A stretch of 64,000 nucleotides of DNA, taken from positions 1-64,000 of the forward strand of contig NZ_JAUHHE010000016.1 in the NCBI RefSeq assembly GCF_030410375.1, written 5' to 3'. How positions within the stretch are numbered: the first letter of the stretch is position 1; every line of letters begins with the position of its first letter. The DNA is from Zwartia vadi (GTDB lineage Bacteria; Pseudomonadota; Gammaproteobacteria; Burkholderiales; Burkholderiaceae_B). The notes beneath the pieces were generated by a model. It did not search any database, was not told where the DNA came from, and saw only the letters and a program-made list of their open reading frames with translations. The position numbers and the translations under genes are program-made. Below are positions 44,455 to 53,429 of this stretch, piece by piece.

Positions 44455-45882
44455 CTATCTCACAGGTAGTCTAGGCATGGTCATCGACTCGGGCTTTAAA
44501 ATCTCGTCGAGTTTTTCTGCAGTCAACAGTCCGCGCGCCAGCACGATGTCATATACCCTGCGGCCTGTGACGAGTGCCTCTTGAGCGACCTCGGTGGCAT
44601 GTTGATAGCCGATGTAGGGATTCAGTGCCGTTACCAGAACAATCGATCGATCAAGCAGTTCTTTGATTCGAGACTCATTGGCGGTAATCCCTCTCACACA
44701 TTTATTTTCCAAGGTGCTGAAAGCATTTGTTAAATGCGTCACGCTTCGAAACATTGAATATGCGATGACAGGTTCAAAAGCATTCAGTTGCAACTGTCCG
44801 GCCTCAGCGGCGAAGCTAATCGTGACATCGTTGCCGATGACTTCATAGGCGACTTGATTCACGACCTCAGGGATGACAGGATTGACCTTGCCTGGCATGA
44901 TACTGGAACCGGCTTGTACGGCAGGTAAATTGATTTCACCGATTCCGGCACGCGGACCGCTGGAAAGCAGCCTCAGATCATGGCAAATCTTGGAAATTTT
45001 CACTGCGATTCGCTTAAGAACACCCGAGAGCTGAACAAACGCACCACAATCTTGTGTGGCTTCAATCAAATTTGGAGCTGTCTCTAATGGCAAACCCGTG
45101 ACTGACACGAGATGCTGACGCACTGTACGCGCGTAATCAGGATGCGTATTGATGCCAGTTCCGATTGCGGTTGCACCTAAATTGATCTCGCATATCAATG
45201 GCAATGCTTCACGCAAACGTAAGACATCCTCCCCCAACATCACCGCATAGGTGCGAAACTCCTGACCCAGGGTCATCGGAACAGCATCCTGCAATTGCGT
45301 CCGCCCGACTTTGATGATGTCCTTGAACTCGACCGCCTTAAGTTCAAACGCCTCTTGCAAACTGATCATTCTGGTTAAAAGCCTCTGACAACCCCGATAG
45401 GTGGCCAGTTTGAGCGAAGTCGGATAGACATCGTTGGTCGACTGACTCATATTGACATCTTCATTGGGGTGCAAAAACTCATACTGACCACGCTTGTGTC
45501 CCATCAACTCAAGCGCGCGATTTGCAATCACCTCGTTGGCATTCATATTGGTCGATGTGCCAGCCCCGCCCTGGATCAAATCAACAACGAACTGCTCATG
45601 AAGATTACCTTGGAGAATTTCCTCTGCTGCAGCGACAATCACCTTGCATTTCGATGCCTCCAGCATGCCGAGTTCATGATTGGTTTTTGCCGCGGCAATT
45701 TTGATCTCTGCAAGCGCACGAACCAGATCCGGATATTGCGAAATAGGCAAGCCCGTAATTGGAAAATTTTCTATCGCGCGAAGCGTGTGCACCCCGTAAT
45801 AGGCATGGAAAGGAACATTCCGGTTCCCGAGCAAGTCGTGTTCGACACGGGTATCATTGGAATCAATGCTTGTTATGCTCAT
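44455..45882 (-). CDS. aspA: Aspartate ammonia-lyase
   Basis: The 475-residue enzyme of the fumarase/aspartase superfamily converts aspartate to fumarate and ammonia. It has TNMNANEVIANRA, the family loop GSSIMPGKVNPVIPE, and the active-site region around VGRTQLQDAVPM. Its length and the AspA-type start RVEHDLLGNRNVPFHAYYGVHT favour aspartase over fumarase. It is followed by the ATPase gene 35 bases downstream on the same strand. Confidence 0.92.
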   Translation of the reverse strand: MSITSIDSNDTRVEHDLLGNRNVPFHAYYGVHTLRAIENFPITGLPISQYPDLVRALAEIKIAAAKTNHELGMLEASKCKVIVAAAEEILQGNLHEQFVVDLIQGGAGTSTNMNANEVIANRALELMGHKRGQYEFLHPNEDVNMSQSTNDVYPTSLKLATYRGCQRLLTRMISLQEAFELKAVEFKDIIKVGRTQLQDAVPMTLGQEFRTYAVMLGEDVLRLREALPLICEINLGATAIGTGINTHPDYARTVRQHLVSVTGLPLETAPNLIEATQDCGAFVQLSGVLKRIAVKISKICHDLRLLSSGPRAGIGEINLPAVQAGSSIMPGKVNPVIPEVVNQVAYEVIGNDVTISFAAEAGQLQLNAFEPVIAYSMFRSVTHLTNAFSTLENKCVRGITANESRIKELLDRSIVLVTALNPYIGYQHATEVAQEALVTGRRVYDIVLARGLLTAEKLDEILKPESMTMPRLPVR

Positions 45883-45942
45883 AAGAGGCTCTCCGCAAAG
45901 CGATCATGCGAGCGAGTACGCCCGCTATGTCACTATGCTACC

Positions 45943-47067
45943 TCAGTCGTTTGCATTTCTCTCAAGAAATTGCAACAGTAAGTGACAGACTTTTTCAGGC
46001 TGCTCTTGCTGCACCCAGTGGCCTGCGCCTTCCACTAGAAATGTTCCTTGATACCTTTTTGTCAGCGCGCCTTCCACACGCTCGAGTCCGCCAGGAGTTT
46101 GATAGACACCCCAATCATGCTGACCACCGATAAACATGGCGGGCACATCAATTGTTTTACCTGCAAACACAGCGAGATCTTTATCGCCCGGATTGACGCG
46201 ATAACCTTGCAAACCACCTTGAAATCCCGTGCGCGCATACTCCTCGACATAAAAGCCGAGTTCCACCTCCGTGAGCCATGTGCAAGCTGCGATCTGCTGG
46301 GGCGACGGCATGTCCGGCTCAACAGTTTCAGCCATGCCCTTGTCAAGATCCATGACGTAATAGCGAGGCAGTTTTTCCCACTCGCTTGCCGTGAGCCCTT
46401 TCAACCTAAAAGGGTTGTTAGGGGCCCAGTCCGCACTTTTAACATGATAATAGGCACGCAAAAAATCATGCAAACCCTGTTTGGCATGCCACATGTTTTC
46501 ATTTGCGGGCTCAGTAGCGTAGTAACGCATGTAATATTTTCTGGGTGGATTCAGGAGTTTAAGCTCCTCGTCAATACGGCTCGGTGGCTCCGGCTTGACG
46601 ACCTCGTTCGCCGTATTGAATGGCAAGGCAACAGGTCCGCCTCGAAAAGGCGAGCTCATCATGACGACCGAACGGAATACGTCCGGCCGCATCAAGGCAC
46701 ACCACCCCGCCAGAGGTGAACCTTGATCATGACCAACCACTGCGGCGACCTCACGATAACCTAGCGCTGCAACCAGAGCCAACACATCATGCGCCTTGTT
46801 GAGCGTGCTAAAGGGTCGCAAATCGTCGTGATATGAGACCCCCGCGCCACCGCTTCGCCCGTAGCCGCGTACATCTGGCGCTACAACGTGATAGCCCTGA
46901 GCAGCAAGCGGCAGCAAGACTTTGCGCCAACTGTAGGCAAGTTCAGGAAACCCATGCAACAGCACGACCAAAGGACGTCCGGGCACATCGTAACCAGACT
47001 CCAAAATGTGAAGGGTGATGCCGTTGACATCGTGGATCAACCTGGAACGTATGCCCGCTTCAAACAT
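45943..47067 (-). CDS. Epoxide hydrolase-like alpha/beta hydrolase
   Basis: The 374-residue enzyme has an alpha/beta fold with LHGFPELAYSW (oxyanion), nucleophile Asp114 in VGHDQGS, and the C-terminal catalytic His in EGAGHWVQQEQPE. Asp as nucleophile points to the epoxide hydrolase/haloalkane dehalogenase group rather than esterases. The gene lies just 1 base after the Bug receptor stop on the same strand, so a shared substrate, perhaps an aromatic or xenobiotic acid derivative, is plausible. Confidence 0.87.
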   Translation of the reverse strand: MFEAGIRSRLIHDVNGITLHILESGYDVPGRPLVVLLHGFPELAYSWRKVLLPLAAQGYHVVAPDVRGYGRSGGAGVSYHDDLRPFSTLNKAHDVLALVAALGYREVAAVVGHDQGSPLAGWCALMRPDVFRSVVMMSSPFRGGPVALPFNTANEVVKPEPPSRIDEELKLLNPPRKYYMRYYATEPANENMWHAKQGLHDFLRAYYHVKSADWAPNNPFRLKGLTASEWEKLPRYYVMDLDKGMAETVEPDMPSPQQIAACTWLTEVELGFYVEEYARTGFQGGLQGYRVNPGDKDLAVFAGKTIDVPAMFIGGQHDWGVYQTPGGLERVEGALTKRYQGTFLVEGAGHWVQQEQPEKVCHLLLQFLERNAND

Positions 47068-47068
47068 A

Positions 47069-48034
47069 TTAATTACGTTCTAGATTGATCGCATCAGCTG
47101 TTTTTTTCCAGATTTCAAGTTGCGACTTGTTGAAATCTCCCATTTCTTTGGGTGTTGAACTTTGCAATTCGAACGCAATCTTTCCGAGCTGGTCACGCAC
47201 ATCCTTGCGCTCTGCGACCTCTTTCATAGCCTTGGCCACACGATCCACAACGTCTTTGGGCAAGCCAGCCGGTCCAAACAATCCAGCCCAAGGAACAATC
47301 GTCATACCCTTGATGCCCAGCTCATCTGCGGTAGGTACATCAGGCACCAAAGGACTGCGGCTGGGCAACAAAGCCATCAGCACCCGTAAACGTCCTTCCT
47401 GCACCATCTGCAGCGCGTTACCGGGAGTTGCAAGCAGCACCTGAATCCGTCCAGCGATGAGATCGGCTGTCGCAGGCGCATCACCTTTGTAGGGGACATG
47501 CACCATATTGAGCTTGGACTCCTGAGCGAATTGAGCAGTCGTCAAAATACTGGTGCCATTACCGCTACCGTAGTTCAGTTTTCCAGGATTGGCTTGAGCA
47601 TAAGCAATCAGCTCTTTCATGTTTTTTGCAGGAACATCTGCATTCACAAACATGAAAAATCCAAATTTCCCAACCAAAGAAATAGGTGTAAAGGCAGTCA
47701 AGGGGTCGTAAGGCGGCACTTTTCGCATCGTTGGCGCGCCGTTCAAGCCCGTAGTCGTCGCGAACAACAAGGTGTAACCATCCGCTGGCGCATTCATCGC
47801 AGCCAATCCGGCAATTGCACCGTCCGCTCCAGCCTTATTGTCAATAATGATGGGCTGGCCAAGACTCTCAGATAAAGCCTTCATCACAATACGCGCAGTC
47901 TGGTCGGCCGCGCCGGCAGGAGGAAAGGGCACAATCATGCGAATGGGTTTGTTTGGATAGCTTTGCGCCAAGGCGCCAACGCTCATTCCCAACATACAGG
48001 CTCCCAGTACTAACGACTTAAGAAGTTTTTTCAT
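47069..48034 (-). CDS. Bug/TctC-family solute receptor paired with a hydrolase
   Basis: The 321-residue periplasmic receptor has a signal peptide of about 23 residues (MKKLLKSLV, cleaved after ALAQ) and Bug blocks YPNKPIRMIVPFPPAGAADQ, QPIIIDNKAGADGAIAG and VPYKGDAP. ATG 48034 is chosen over 48088, because the signal begins there. It is transcribed with the hydrolase gene one base downstream, suggesting uptake or sensing of that enzyme's substrate. No TctAB genes are near. Confidence 0.9.
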   Translation of the reverse strand: MKKLLKSLVLGACMLGMSVGALAQSYPNKPIRMIVPFPPAGAADQTARIVMKALSESLGQPIIIDNKAGADGAIAGLAAMNAPADGYTLLFATTTGLNGAPTMRKVPPYDPLTAFTPISLVGKFGFFMFVNADVPAKNMKELIAYAQANPGKLNYGSGNGTSILTTAQFAQESKLNMVHVPYKGDAPATADLIAGRIQVLLATPGNALQMVQEGRLRVLMALLPSRSPLVPDVPTADELGIKGMTIVPWAGLFGPAGLPKDVVDRVAKAMKEVAERKDVRDQLGKIAFELQSSTPKEMGDFNKSQLEIWKKTADAINLERN

Positions 48035-48205
48035 TTTTTCCTCATTTGGGTTCAGAAAATCACCATTCTCATTGATAAACCGCCGCATTCAGGTTGTCTA
48101 CGAGGGTTATCCCCTGAAAAATCCTGAGCCAGGGCTGCACAAATGAGTGAAACCCCTAAAATAAGGACCCAATTCCCCTCCACTTTTTCGGAAACACCAC
48201 ACCTT

Positions 48206-49198
48206 ATGTCTCAGTCGCGCACGATTGCCATCATTGGCGCAGGCATGGCGGGCTTGAGCTGCGCCCAAGTACTCATCAGTCAAGGACATCATGTCCAGCT
48301 CTTTGAAAAGAGTCGAGGCGTTGGAGGAAGAATGAGCACGCGCAGCTATGAGCAATGGGCTTGCGATCACGGCGCTCAATACTTCACTGCATCTGACTCC
48401 GCCTTTCAGCGTCAGGTCGAAACCTGGCAAACAGCCGGTGCCGCCGCACTCTGGGAGGCTCAAATCACAAGCTTCGAGGCGGATGGATGGCAACCCATTA
48501 AGCCGTCTAGCGGACGTTTCGTCGGCACCCCATCAATGACAGCCCCAGCAAAATTATTGGCGAAAAATCTAGATATCCGGTTTTCAACCACCATCGATCA
48601 GCTCCTTCGCCATGACAATCGCTGGCAACTGCACACTAAAGAAAACGGCCTGATTGATGCTACTTTCGATACGGTCGTTCTGGCTATTCCGTCAAAACAA
48701 GCCGAACCTCTTGTCTTATCCCACTCGACCGCCCTCTACGACCGCTGTCGGGATGCGGTCATGGCTCCCACATGGGCCTTGATGGTATATGCCCGCGAGC
48801 GCATGAATCTTGATTTTGATGGAGCCTTCATCAACCAAGGCATGTTCAGCTGGATCGCCAGAAGCTCAAGCAAACCGATGCGTCCGTCTGCCGAGGCGTG
48901 GATCGCCCATGCAACCACCGAATGGAGTCGGACACACGAAAACCTCTCCAAAGAAGATGCGGCACCTCTTTTGATCGCTGGCTTTGAAGCGCTCACAGGC
49001 ATACGACCCGAAACATATCAAACGCATCTCTGGCGTTTCGCAAGGCTAGGACACGCCACGCAACATGGTCATGTCTTCGATCAAACGCTTCGGCTCGGAT
49101 TATGTGGCGACTGGACCAGTACGGAAAAAGTTGAAGGAGCATGGCTCAGCGGTCGGGCAGTCGCACTCGATATCTGCAAACACTCTAACAAAACCTGA
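48206..49198 (+). CDS. Renalase-like FAD-dependent oxidoreductase
   Basis: The 330-residue flavoprotein has the Rossmann motif IAIIGAGMAGLSCAQ and LFEKSRGVGGRMSTR, followed by DHGAQYFTASD, the block shared by renalase-type enzymes and bacterial NAD(P)/FAD proteins. A C-terminal LGLCGDWTSTEKVEGAWLSG forms the second FAD site. Renalases oxidise isomeric NAD(P)H; I infer the same or a related role. ATG 48206 is used, while the frame also opens at 48143. The channel gene starts two bases after its stop. Confidence 0.83.
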   Translation: MSQSRTIAIIGAGMAGLSCAQVLISQGHHVQLFEKSRGVGGRMSTRSYEQWACDHGAQYFTASDSAFQRQVETWQTAGAAALWEAQITSFEADGWQPIKPSSGRFVGTPSMTAPAKLLAKNLDIRFSTTIDQLLRHDNRWQLHTKENGLIDATFDTVVLAIPSKQAEPLVLSHSTALYDRCRDAVMAPTWALMVYARERMNLDFDGAFINQGMFSWIARSSSKPMRPSAEAWIAHATTEWSRTHENLSKEDAAPLLIAGFEALTGIRPETYQTHLWRFARLGHATQHGHVFDQTLRLGLCGDWTSTEKVEGAWLSGRAVALDICKHSNKT

Positions 49199-49200
49199 CG

Positions 49201-50016
49201 ATGAAACGTTCTGAACACTCTCTCAAAGATCGCATGTATACGCTGATCTTTACGAATGAAACGCCTGCGGGTCGCCATTTTGATAAAACGCTAATCGCAC
49301 TGATTTTGTTATCGCTCGTTGTCGTCGTACTGGACAGCGTTGAGCAAATCGCCCGCTCCTTTCACTCCTTGTTATTTATTCTAGAGTGGATCTTCACGCT
49401 TATCTTCACCGTTGAATACATCGCACGTTTGTATTGCGCCAAAAATCGTAGGAAATATGCGACCAGTTTTTTTGGGGTGATTGATCTGCTGGCGGTTCTA
49501 CCAACCTATCTGGCGCTATTCTTCCCGGAGCTGCACGCTCTAATTGACGTACGTATCTTGAGGTTGATTCGGATTTTTCGGGTGTTTAAGCTGACAGCCT
49601 ACATGCAGGAATACTCCCATCTCGCGAACGCACTCAGTGCCAGCCGAAAAAAAATACTGGTTTTTCTCTCTTTCGTGTTGATGATTGTTTTAGTGATGGG
49701 CACGCTCATGTATGTCGTGGAGGGCCCCGAACATGGTTTCACAAGCATACCCATCGCAACCTACTGGGCCATCACAACCATGACGACAGTCGGCTTTGGC
49801 GATCTCACGCCCCAGACCGATCTCGGCAAGCTGATCGCCTCAACGATGATGCTAATGGGATGGGGTACCCTGGCCGTTCCGACAGGAATCGTCACGGCAG
49901 AAATGTCTCGTGCGCGAGGTCGGGGTGTCAATACCCACATTTCCTGCCCCGAGTGCGAAGCTGATCATCTGGAAAAACAGGATCGCTTCTGTAGGGACTG
50001 TGGCGCCAAGCTTTGA
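49201..50016 (+). CDS. Voltage-gated potassium channel with C-terminal zinc ribbon
   Basis: The 271-residue protein has six membrane segments. The voltage sensor S4 is visible as VRILRLIRIFRVFKLT, and the selectivity filter TTVGFGDLTP lies between S5 and S6. The C-terminal 25 residues carry CPEC and CRDC, a treble-clef or zinc-ribbon pair unusual in bacterial Kv channels, perhaps a cytoplasmic assembly or sensing module. Two bases separate it from the renalase-like gene, so they are probably co-transcribed. Confidence 0.88.
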   Translation: MKRSEHSLKDRMYTLIFTNETPAGRHFDKTLIALILLSLVVVVLDSVEQIARSFHSLLFILEWIFTLIFTVEYIARLYCAKNRRKYATSFFGVIDLLAVLPTYLALFFPELHALIDVRILRLIRIFRVFKLTAYMQEYSHLANALSASRKKILVFLSFVLMIVLVMGTLMYVVEGPEHGFTSIPIATYWAITTMTTVGFGDLTPQTDLGKLIASTMMLMGWGTLAVPTGIVTAEMSRARGRGVNTHISCPECEADHLEKQDRFCRDCGAKL

Positions 50017-50165
50017 ACGACAAGCTCTAGTCGAGTCCAAACCTCTCAATTACTCGCATTTAAGAGAATGTTTAAGCATATAGCCCTCTTGATCTGAATA
50101 GATACGGGAAAATGACAGGTGAATTAAACGCACCTGCCACCCCAATATTTATCGAGAAGAGCAAC

Positions 50166-51458
50166 ATGTTTAAGAAACTTATTTTGGTACCACTTGCTGC
50201 AATCGTGACCCTGTCAGGATGCGCGCCGACTGGTTCATCAACATTCAGGCAAATGTCTTCGGCCTATCGCGAGGTCCTCGAAGAGTATGCGAACGATAAC
50301 GTCTTGCTCAACATCATTCGCTCTTCAAAAAATATGCCAGTCAGTTTCCTCGACATGCCTTCCGTAATTGGTACTGGGAACGTAGGTGTCAACGCTGGTC
50401 TGAACACCAGTATCTTTAGCAATGCGCCTGGATCAGTCACTGGCTTTTTCTCAGCCGAACCCATCGCAGGAGCATCAAGCTTTGCGCCAAGCGTTGGCTT
50501 AAGCGTAAACAGTGGCTTTAACTTTACACAATCCTCTTTGGATAACTCGCAATTCATGAGCTCCTTCCTAAGCGATATCCGCCCGGAGGTTGTAGCAAGT
50601 CTGACCAATAACCAGGTAGGCCCCAAATCAATTCTCTACTCCTTAGTCATTGACACCATCGAATTGCGTGACAAAAACAACGTCATCATTTCGAAATATT
50701 TTAATAATCCCTATCTCCCCAATTACGAAGAGTTTCAAAAAGCACTCTACACCTTGATTGAAGCAGGGCTGAGCACTGAGATCGTGATGGAAAAGCAAGT
50801 CGTGTCGGCGCCTATGAGTGCTGAAGCGCTTAACCGGAATCTGGTCGCGGCGGTCGCTGCGCAAGCGCAACCTGGCACAATGGTCGTACCTGTCAAAACC
50901 GGTGGTGTCACAAACTATCAGATTGTGCGCATGATGCCCACCACGCGCATGTGCTTGAACAAACAATCCGAACAATTAGTGCTCGGACAAACATTTGCGG
51001 AATCAGCTTTCTGTAATAGCGATGCGGTTGGCATTTTGCCCAAGCAAGCGCTGTTACCTGAAACTGCAGCGTCACTTCGCAAGGCTGGCGTTGGCAAGGA
51101 CAGCCGACTCGTCATCAAGCTGCGTTCCACTCGAAACGTATTTGATTTCCTCGGCACACTCGTCAAACTGCAAAATGGCGACCCACCGCGCCAGATTAAA
51201 GTCATGAATTCAGATGCGATCGCCCTCAATCCCAATCTGATCAATGACACGTCTTCCGCCATCCCGCTTTTCATTGTTGAAAAAGGGCGCGGCGTTGGCA
51301 AAGCCATGGCAAGTGTGAGCTATCAAGGCGAGACCTACTATGTTCCTGCCGAATCCAATAGCTACACACGCGAAGTGCTGACCTTGCTCTCTCAGCTACT
51401 GACACTCAATAAGGTACCGGGCTCCATTCCACCCTCTCCGGCAGTCTTGATTAAGTAA
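50166..51458 (+). CDS. Lipoprotein of the NRPS locus, 430 residues
   Basis: The product has a lipoprotein signal, MFKKLILVPLAAIVTLSGCAP, with lipobox LSGC (Cys20). The rest is a mixed domain with a Ser/Asn-rich stretch near 60-130 and no family I recognise. ATG 50166 has GAGAAGAG upstream; an earlier in-frame ATG (50112) would lack the signal. It ends one base before the type II thioesterase gene, so the two are likely coupled. A role in exporting or handling the NRPS product at the outer membrane is inference. Confidence 0.75.
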   Translation: MFKKLILVPLAAIVTLSGCAPTGSSTFRQMSSAYREVLEEYANDNVLLNIIRSSKNMPVSFLDMPSVIGTGNVGVNAGLNTSIFSNAPGSVTGFFSAEPIAGASSFAPSVGLSVNSGFNFTQSSLDNSQFMSSFLSDIRPEVVASLTNNQVGPKSILYSLVIDTIELRDKNNVIISKYFNNPYLPNYEEFQKALYTLIEAGLSTEIVMEKQVVSAPMSAEALNRNLVAAVAAQAQPGTMVVPVKTGGVTNYQIVRMMPTTRMCLNKQSEQLVLGQTFAESAFCNSDAVGILPKQALLPETAASLRKAGVGKDSRLVIKLRSTRNVFDFLGTLVKLQNGDPPRQIKVMNSDAIALNPNLINDTSSAIPLFIVEKGRGVGKAMASVSYQGETYYVPAESNSYTREVLTLLSQLLTLNKVPGSIPPSPAVLIK

Positions 51459-51459
51459 C

Positions 51460-52239
51460 ATGACTTCGACACAGAGCAAACCCTCCTCTTGGCTAGTGCC
51501 ACTCTCCCGTCATACGAATAGTAAATTGACGATCTTTTGTTTTCCGTATGCGGGAGCAGGCGCTTCGATCTATCGAAATTGGGGGAAACTCTTTCCTGAT
51601 CATGTTGATATGTACGCGATTCAGGCACCGGGAAGGGAAACACGATTTTCTGAACCCTTTGTGCGCGACATCGCAGAGTTCGCCATAGAAACAGCTGCGG
51701 CGATTCAAAAAACAACTGAGCAACCCGTTGTTTTGTTTGGCCACAGCCTTGGGGCTGCCTGCGCATATGAAACGGCCCGAGCACTCGAGCGTGCTGGCCA
51801 AACGCCCGAACTACTGATCGTCTCAGGCCGACAATGCCCAGGAACTGCCTCTAAACGGGCGCCGATCGCGCACTTATCAGACAAGCAATTTCTCGCGCAT
51901 GTTCTGGCCTATAAAGGCACGCCCGCGGCCGTTTTAGAAAATGAAGAGTTAATTGAATTATTGTTACCGCTATTACGCGCGGACTTTGGATTGGCTGAAA
52001 ATTATCGTCCCAGCATCGAGCCGTTATTAACCTGTCCTATTATTGGACTAGGCTCGACAGAAGATGAGTGGCTAGATCGCGAGACTCTGGAAAAATGGGG
52101 AGAGCTAACTAAAGGAAATTTTGAAACGCACTGGTTTGAAGGCGACCATTTCTACCTGAACCATCAAACGAAAGAACTGGTCACGTTTTTGAGAGAAAAA
52201 ATAAGTGTTCGCTCACAACACATGGATTATTTAGCCTGA
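51460..52239 (+). CDS. Type II thioesterase (GrsT/TycF-like)
   Basis: The 259-residue alpha/beta hydrolase is of the editing thioesterase type. It has FCFPYAGAGASIYRNW, nucleophile Ser96 in FGHSLGAA, and His in FEGDHFYLNH. Such enzymes remove wrong acyl groups from carrier domains of NRPS assembly lines. It follows the lipoprotein gene by one base and ends before the small membrane ORF on the other strand, which overlaps its 3' end by 13 bases. The nearby NRPS fits this role. Confidence 0.9.
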   Translation: MTSTQSKPSSWLVPLSRHTNSKLTIFCFPYAGAGASIYRNWGKLFPDHVDMYAIQAPGRETRFSEPFVRDIAEFAIETAAAIQKTTEQPVVLFGHSLGAACAYETARALERAGQTPELLIVSGRQCPGTASKRAPIAHLSDKQFLAHVLAYKGTPAAVLENEELIELLLPLLRADFGLAENYRPSIEPLLTCPIIGLGSTEDEWLDRETLEKWGELTKGNFETHWFEGDHFYLNHQTKELVTFLREKISVRSQHMDYLA

Positions 52240-52442
52240 CGAGAGAATCGATCGATGATCTTGCTGGCTGGCGCAGTCAAAGGTCTTGACCGGTCACTCA
52301 AAAACAGGATACATAAACCTGTGATTGCTGGAGTGACTGCAAGTGATACGAGCACGACGCCCCAGTAACCCAGTCGGCTCCAGCGCCCGAGGAAGCCAAC
52401 CATCAAGCAGAGTAAAACATAGAGAGCAGCGGTGTAAAACAT
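52227..52442 (-). CDS. Small membrane protein, 71 residues
   Basis: The product has two hydrophobic segments (about 3-20 and 27-48) and a basic C-terminal end. I do not recognise the family. GAGG lies nine bases upstream of its ATG at 52442. It overlaps the type II thioesterase gene by 13 bases on the opposite strand. It may be a real small protein or a chance frame; codon use is unremarkable. Confidence 0.5.
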   Translation of the reverse strand: MFYTAALYVLLCLMVGFLGRWSRLGYWGVVLVSLAVTPAITGLCILFLSDRSRPLTAPASKIIDRFSRQAK

Positions 52443-52536
52443 TTATGCCTCAGTCATCAAATGTTAAGATCAAAACCAGATGTCGAATTACTTAAAAACA
52501 ATATTATCCAAGTTTAACCAGAGAAAGACAGATCGC

Positions 52537-53391
52537 ATGCAACTGTTAAAAAAAATAAGTCGCATCACCGTTTTATCGCTGCTGTGCAACACGATTGTGC
52601 CGCAAATGGCGATTGCACAGACATCCTTGCATACGAAAAAAATACTGGTAACCGAACCCATTCCAGAAAATAGACTCGCGCAAGATCAACTCAAACTCAA
52701 CGCAGATTACGATCCCTCAGTCAAGTATGCAGTGAATTGCACGATTTACTTGATCAACTACAGCTTATTGGGCGTTTCGATCAAAGTTCTTTCCACATAC
52801 AAAGTCAATGCATGCGATCCCGACTTGTTCCGCTCAACAACAGCGGCCTCTGCCAAGGCCCAACTTAATACGTATCAATCAATCGATAGAATTATTCCGG
52901 TAGGACCCCACATCCAACTCATGGACAGAAATACAAGTACAGTCTCGAAACCTTATTTATCCATCGGATTGCTTAATTTTTCTGAAGTTGGTAGTGCGCA
53001 TATTGGTGTTAAAGAACTATTCACCAATTTAAGTTCATGGAGAAAATGGCTCGGTAAAGTCACCACTTACAATCCGATCAATATGGCTGAAAATACTGAT
53101 TATGTTTGGCTTCCCGGATCTAAGGTTTACACGCTCACAACAGATAAAGGCCAAGTATTTGTCATGTCGCATTTTTTACCGAGTGGCGTCGGCACTGCGG
53201 TCAAGGGTATAGAAAATACCGCTGAAAATCTTGGGCAATACCTCAACTTGCCAAGTGGGTGGCGCTATGAAGTCAAGACCTTGACTAAAGTCTTGACTGT
53301 AAAGCGCCAACAAGAAGTTGGCCATACCACCCTGCGAATCATCGACGAATATAGTAATGCTTACATTGGTATCGACTCCAAGCTCGAATAG
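52537..53391 (+). CDS. Secreted hypothetical protein of the NRPS locus
   Basis: The 284-residue product has a signal peptide MQLLKKISRITVLSL, with cleavage after IAQ near residue 28. The mature part has a beta-rich look, with segments such as ILVTEPIPENRLAQDQLKLN. I do not recognise the family. ATG 52537 is used; the frame opens at 52480, which would disrupt the signal. It lies between the thioesterase and the convergent SPFH gene and is presumably part of the same locus. Confidence 0.65.
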   Translation: MQLLKKISRITVLSLLCNTIVPQMAIAQTSLHTKKILVTEPIPENRLAQDQLKLNADYDPSVKYAVNCTIYLINYSLLGVSIKVLSTYKVNACDPDLFRSTTAASAKAQLNTYQSIDRIIPVGPHIQLMDRNTSTVSKPYLSIGLLNFSEVGSAHIGVKELFTNLSSWRKWLGKVTTYNPINMAENTDYVWLPGSKVYTLTTDKGQVFVMSHFLPSGVGTAVKGIENTAENLGQYLNLPSGWRYEVKTLTKVLTVKRQQEVGHTTLRIIDEYSNAYIGIDSKLE

Positions 53392-53429
53392 ATATTGGCG
53401 TCACTACCGCGCGATAAGAGCTATCACGA

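Noticed and set aside
50116-50136. Inverted repeat CAGGTG...CACCTG upstream of the lipoprotein gene
   Set aside because: Only six bp per arm, no T-tract and no clear promoter; could be chance.
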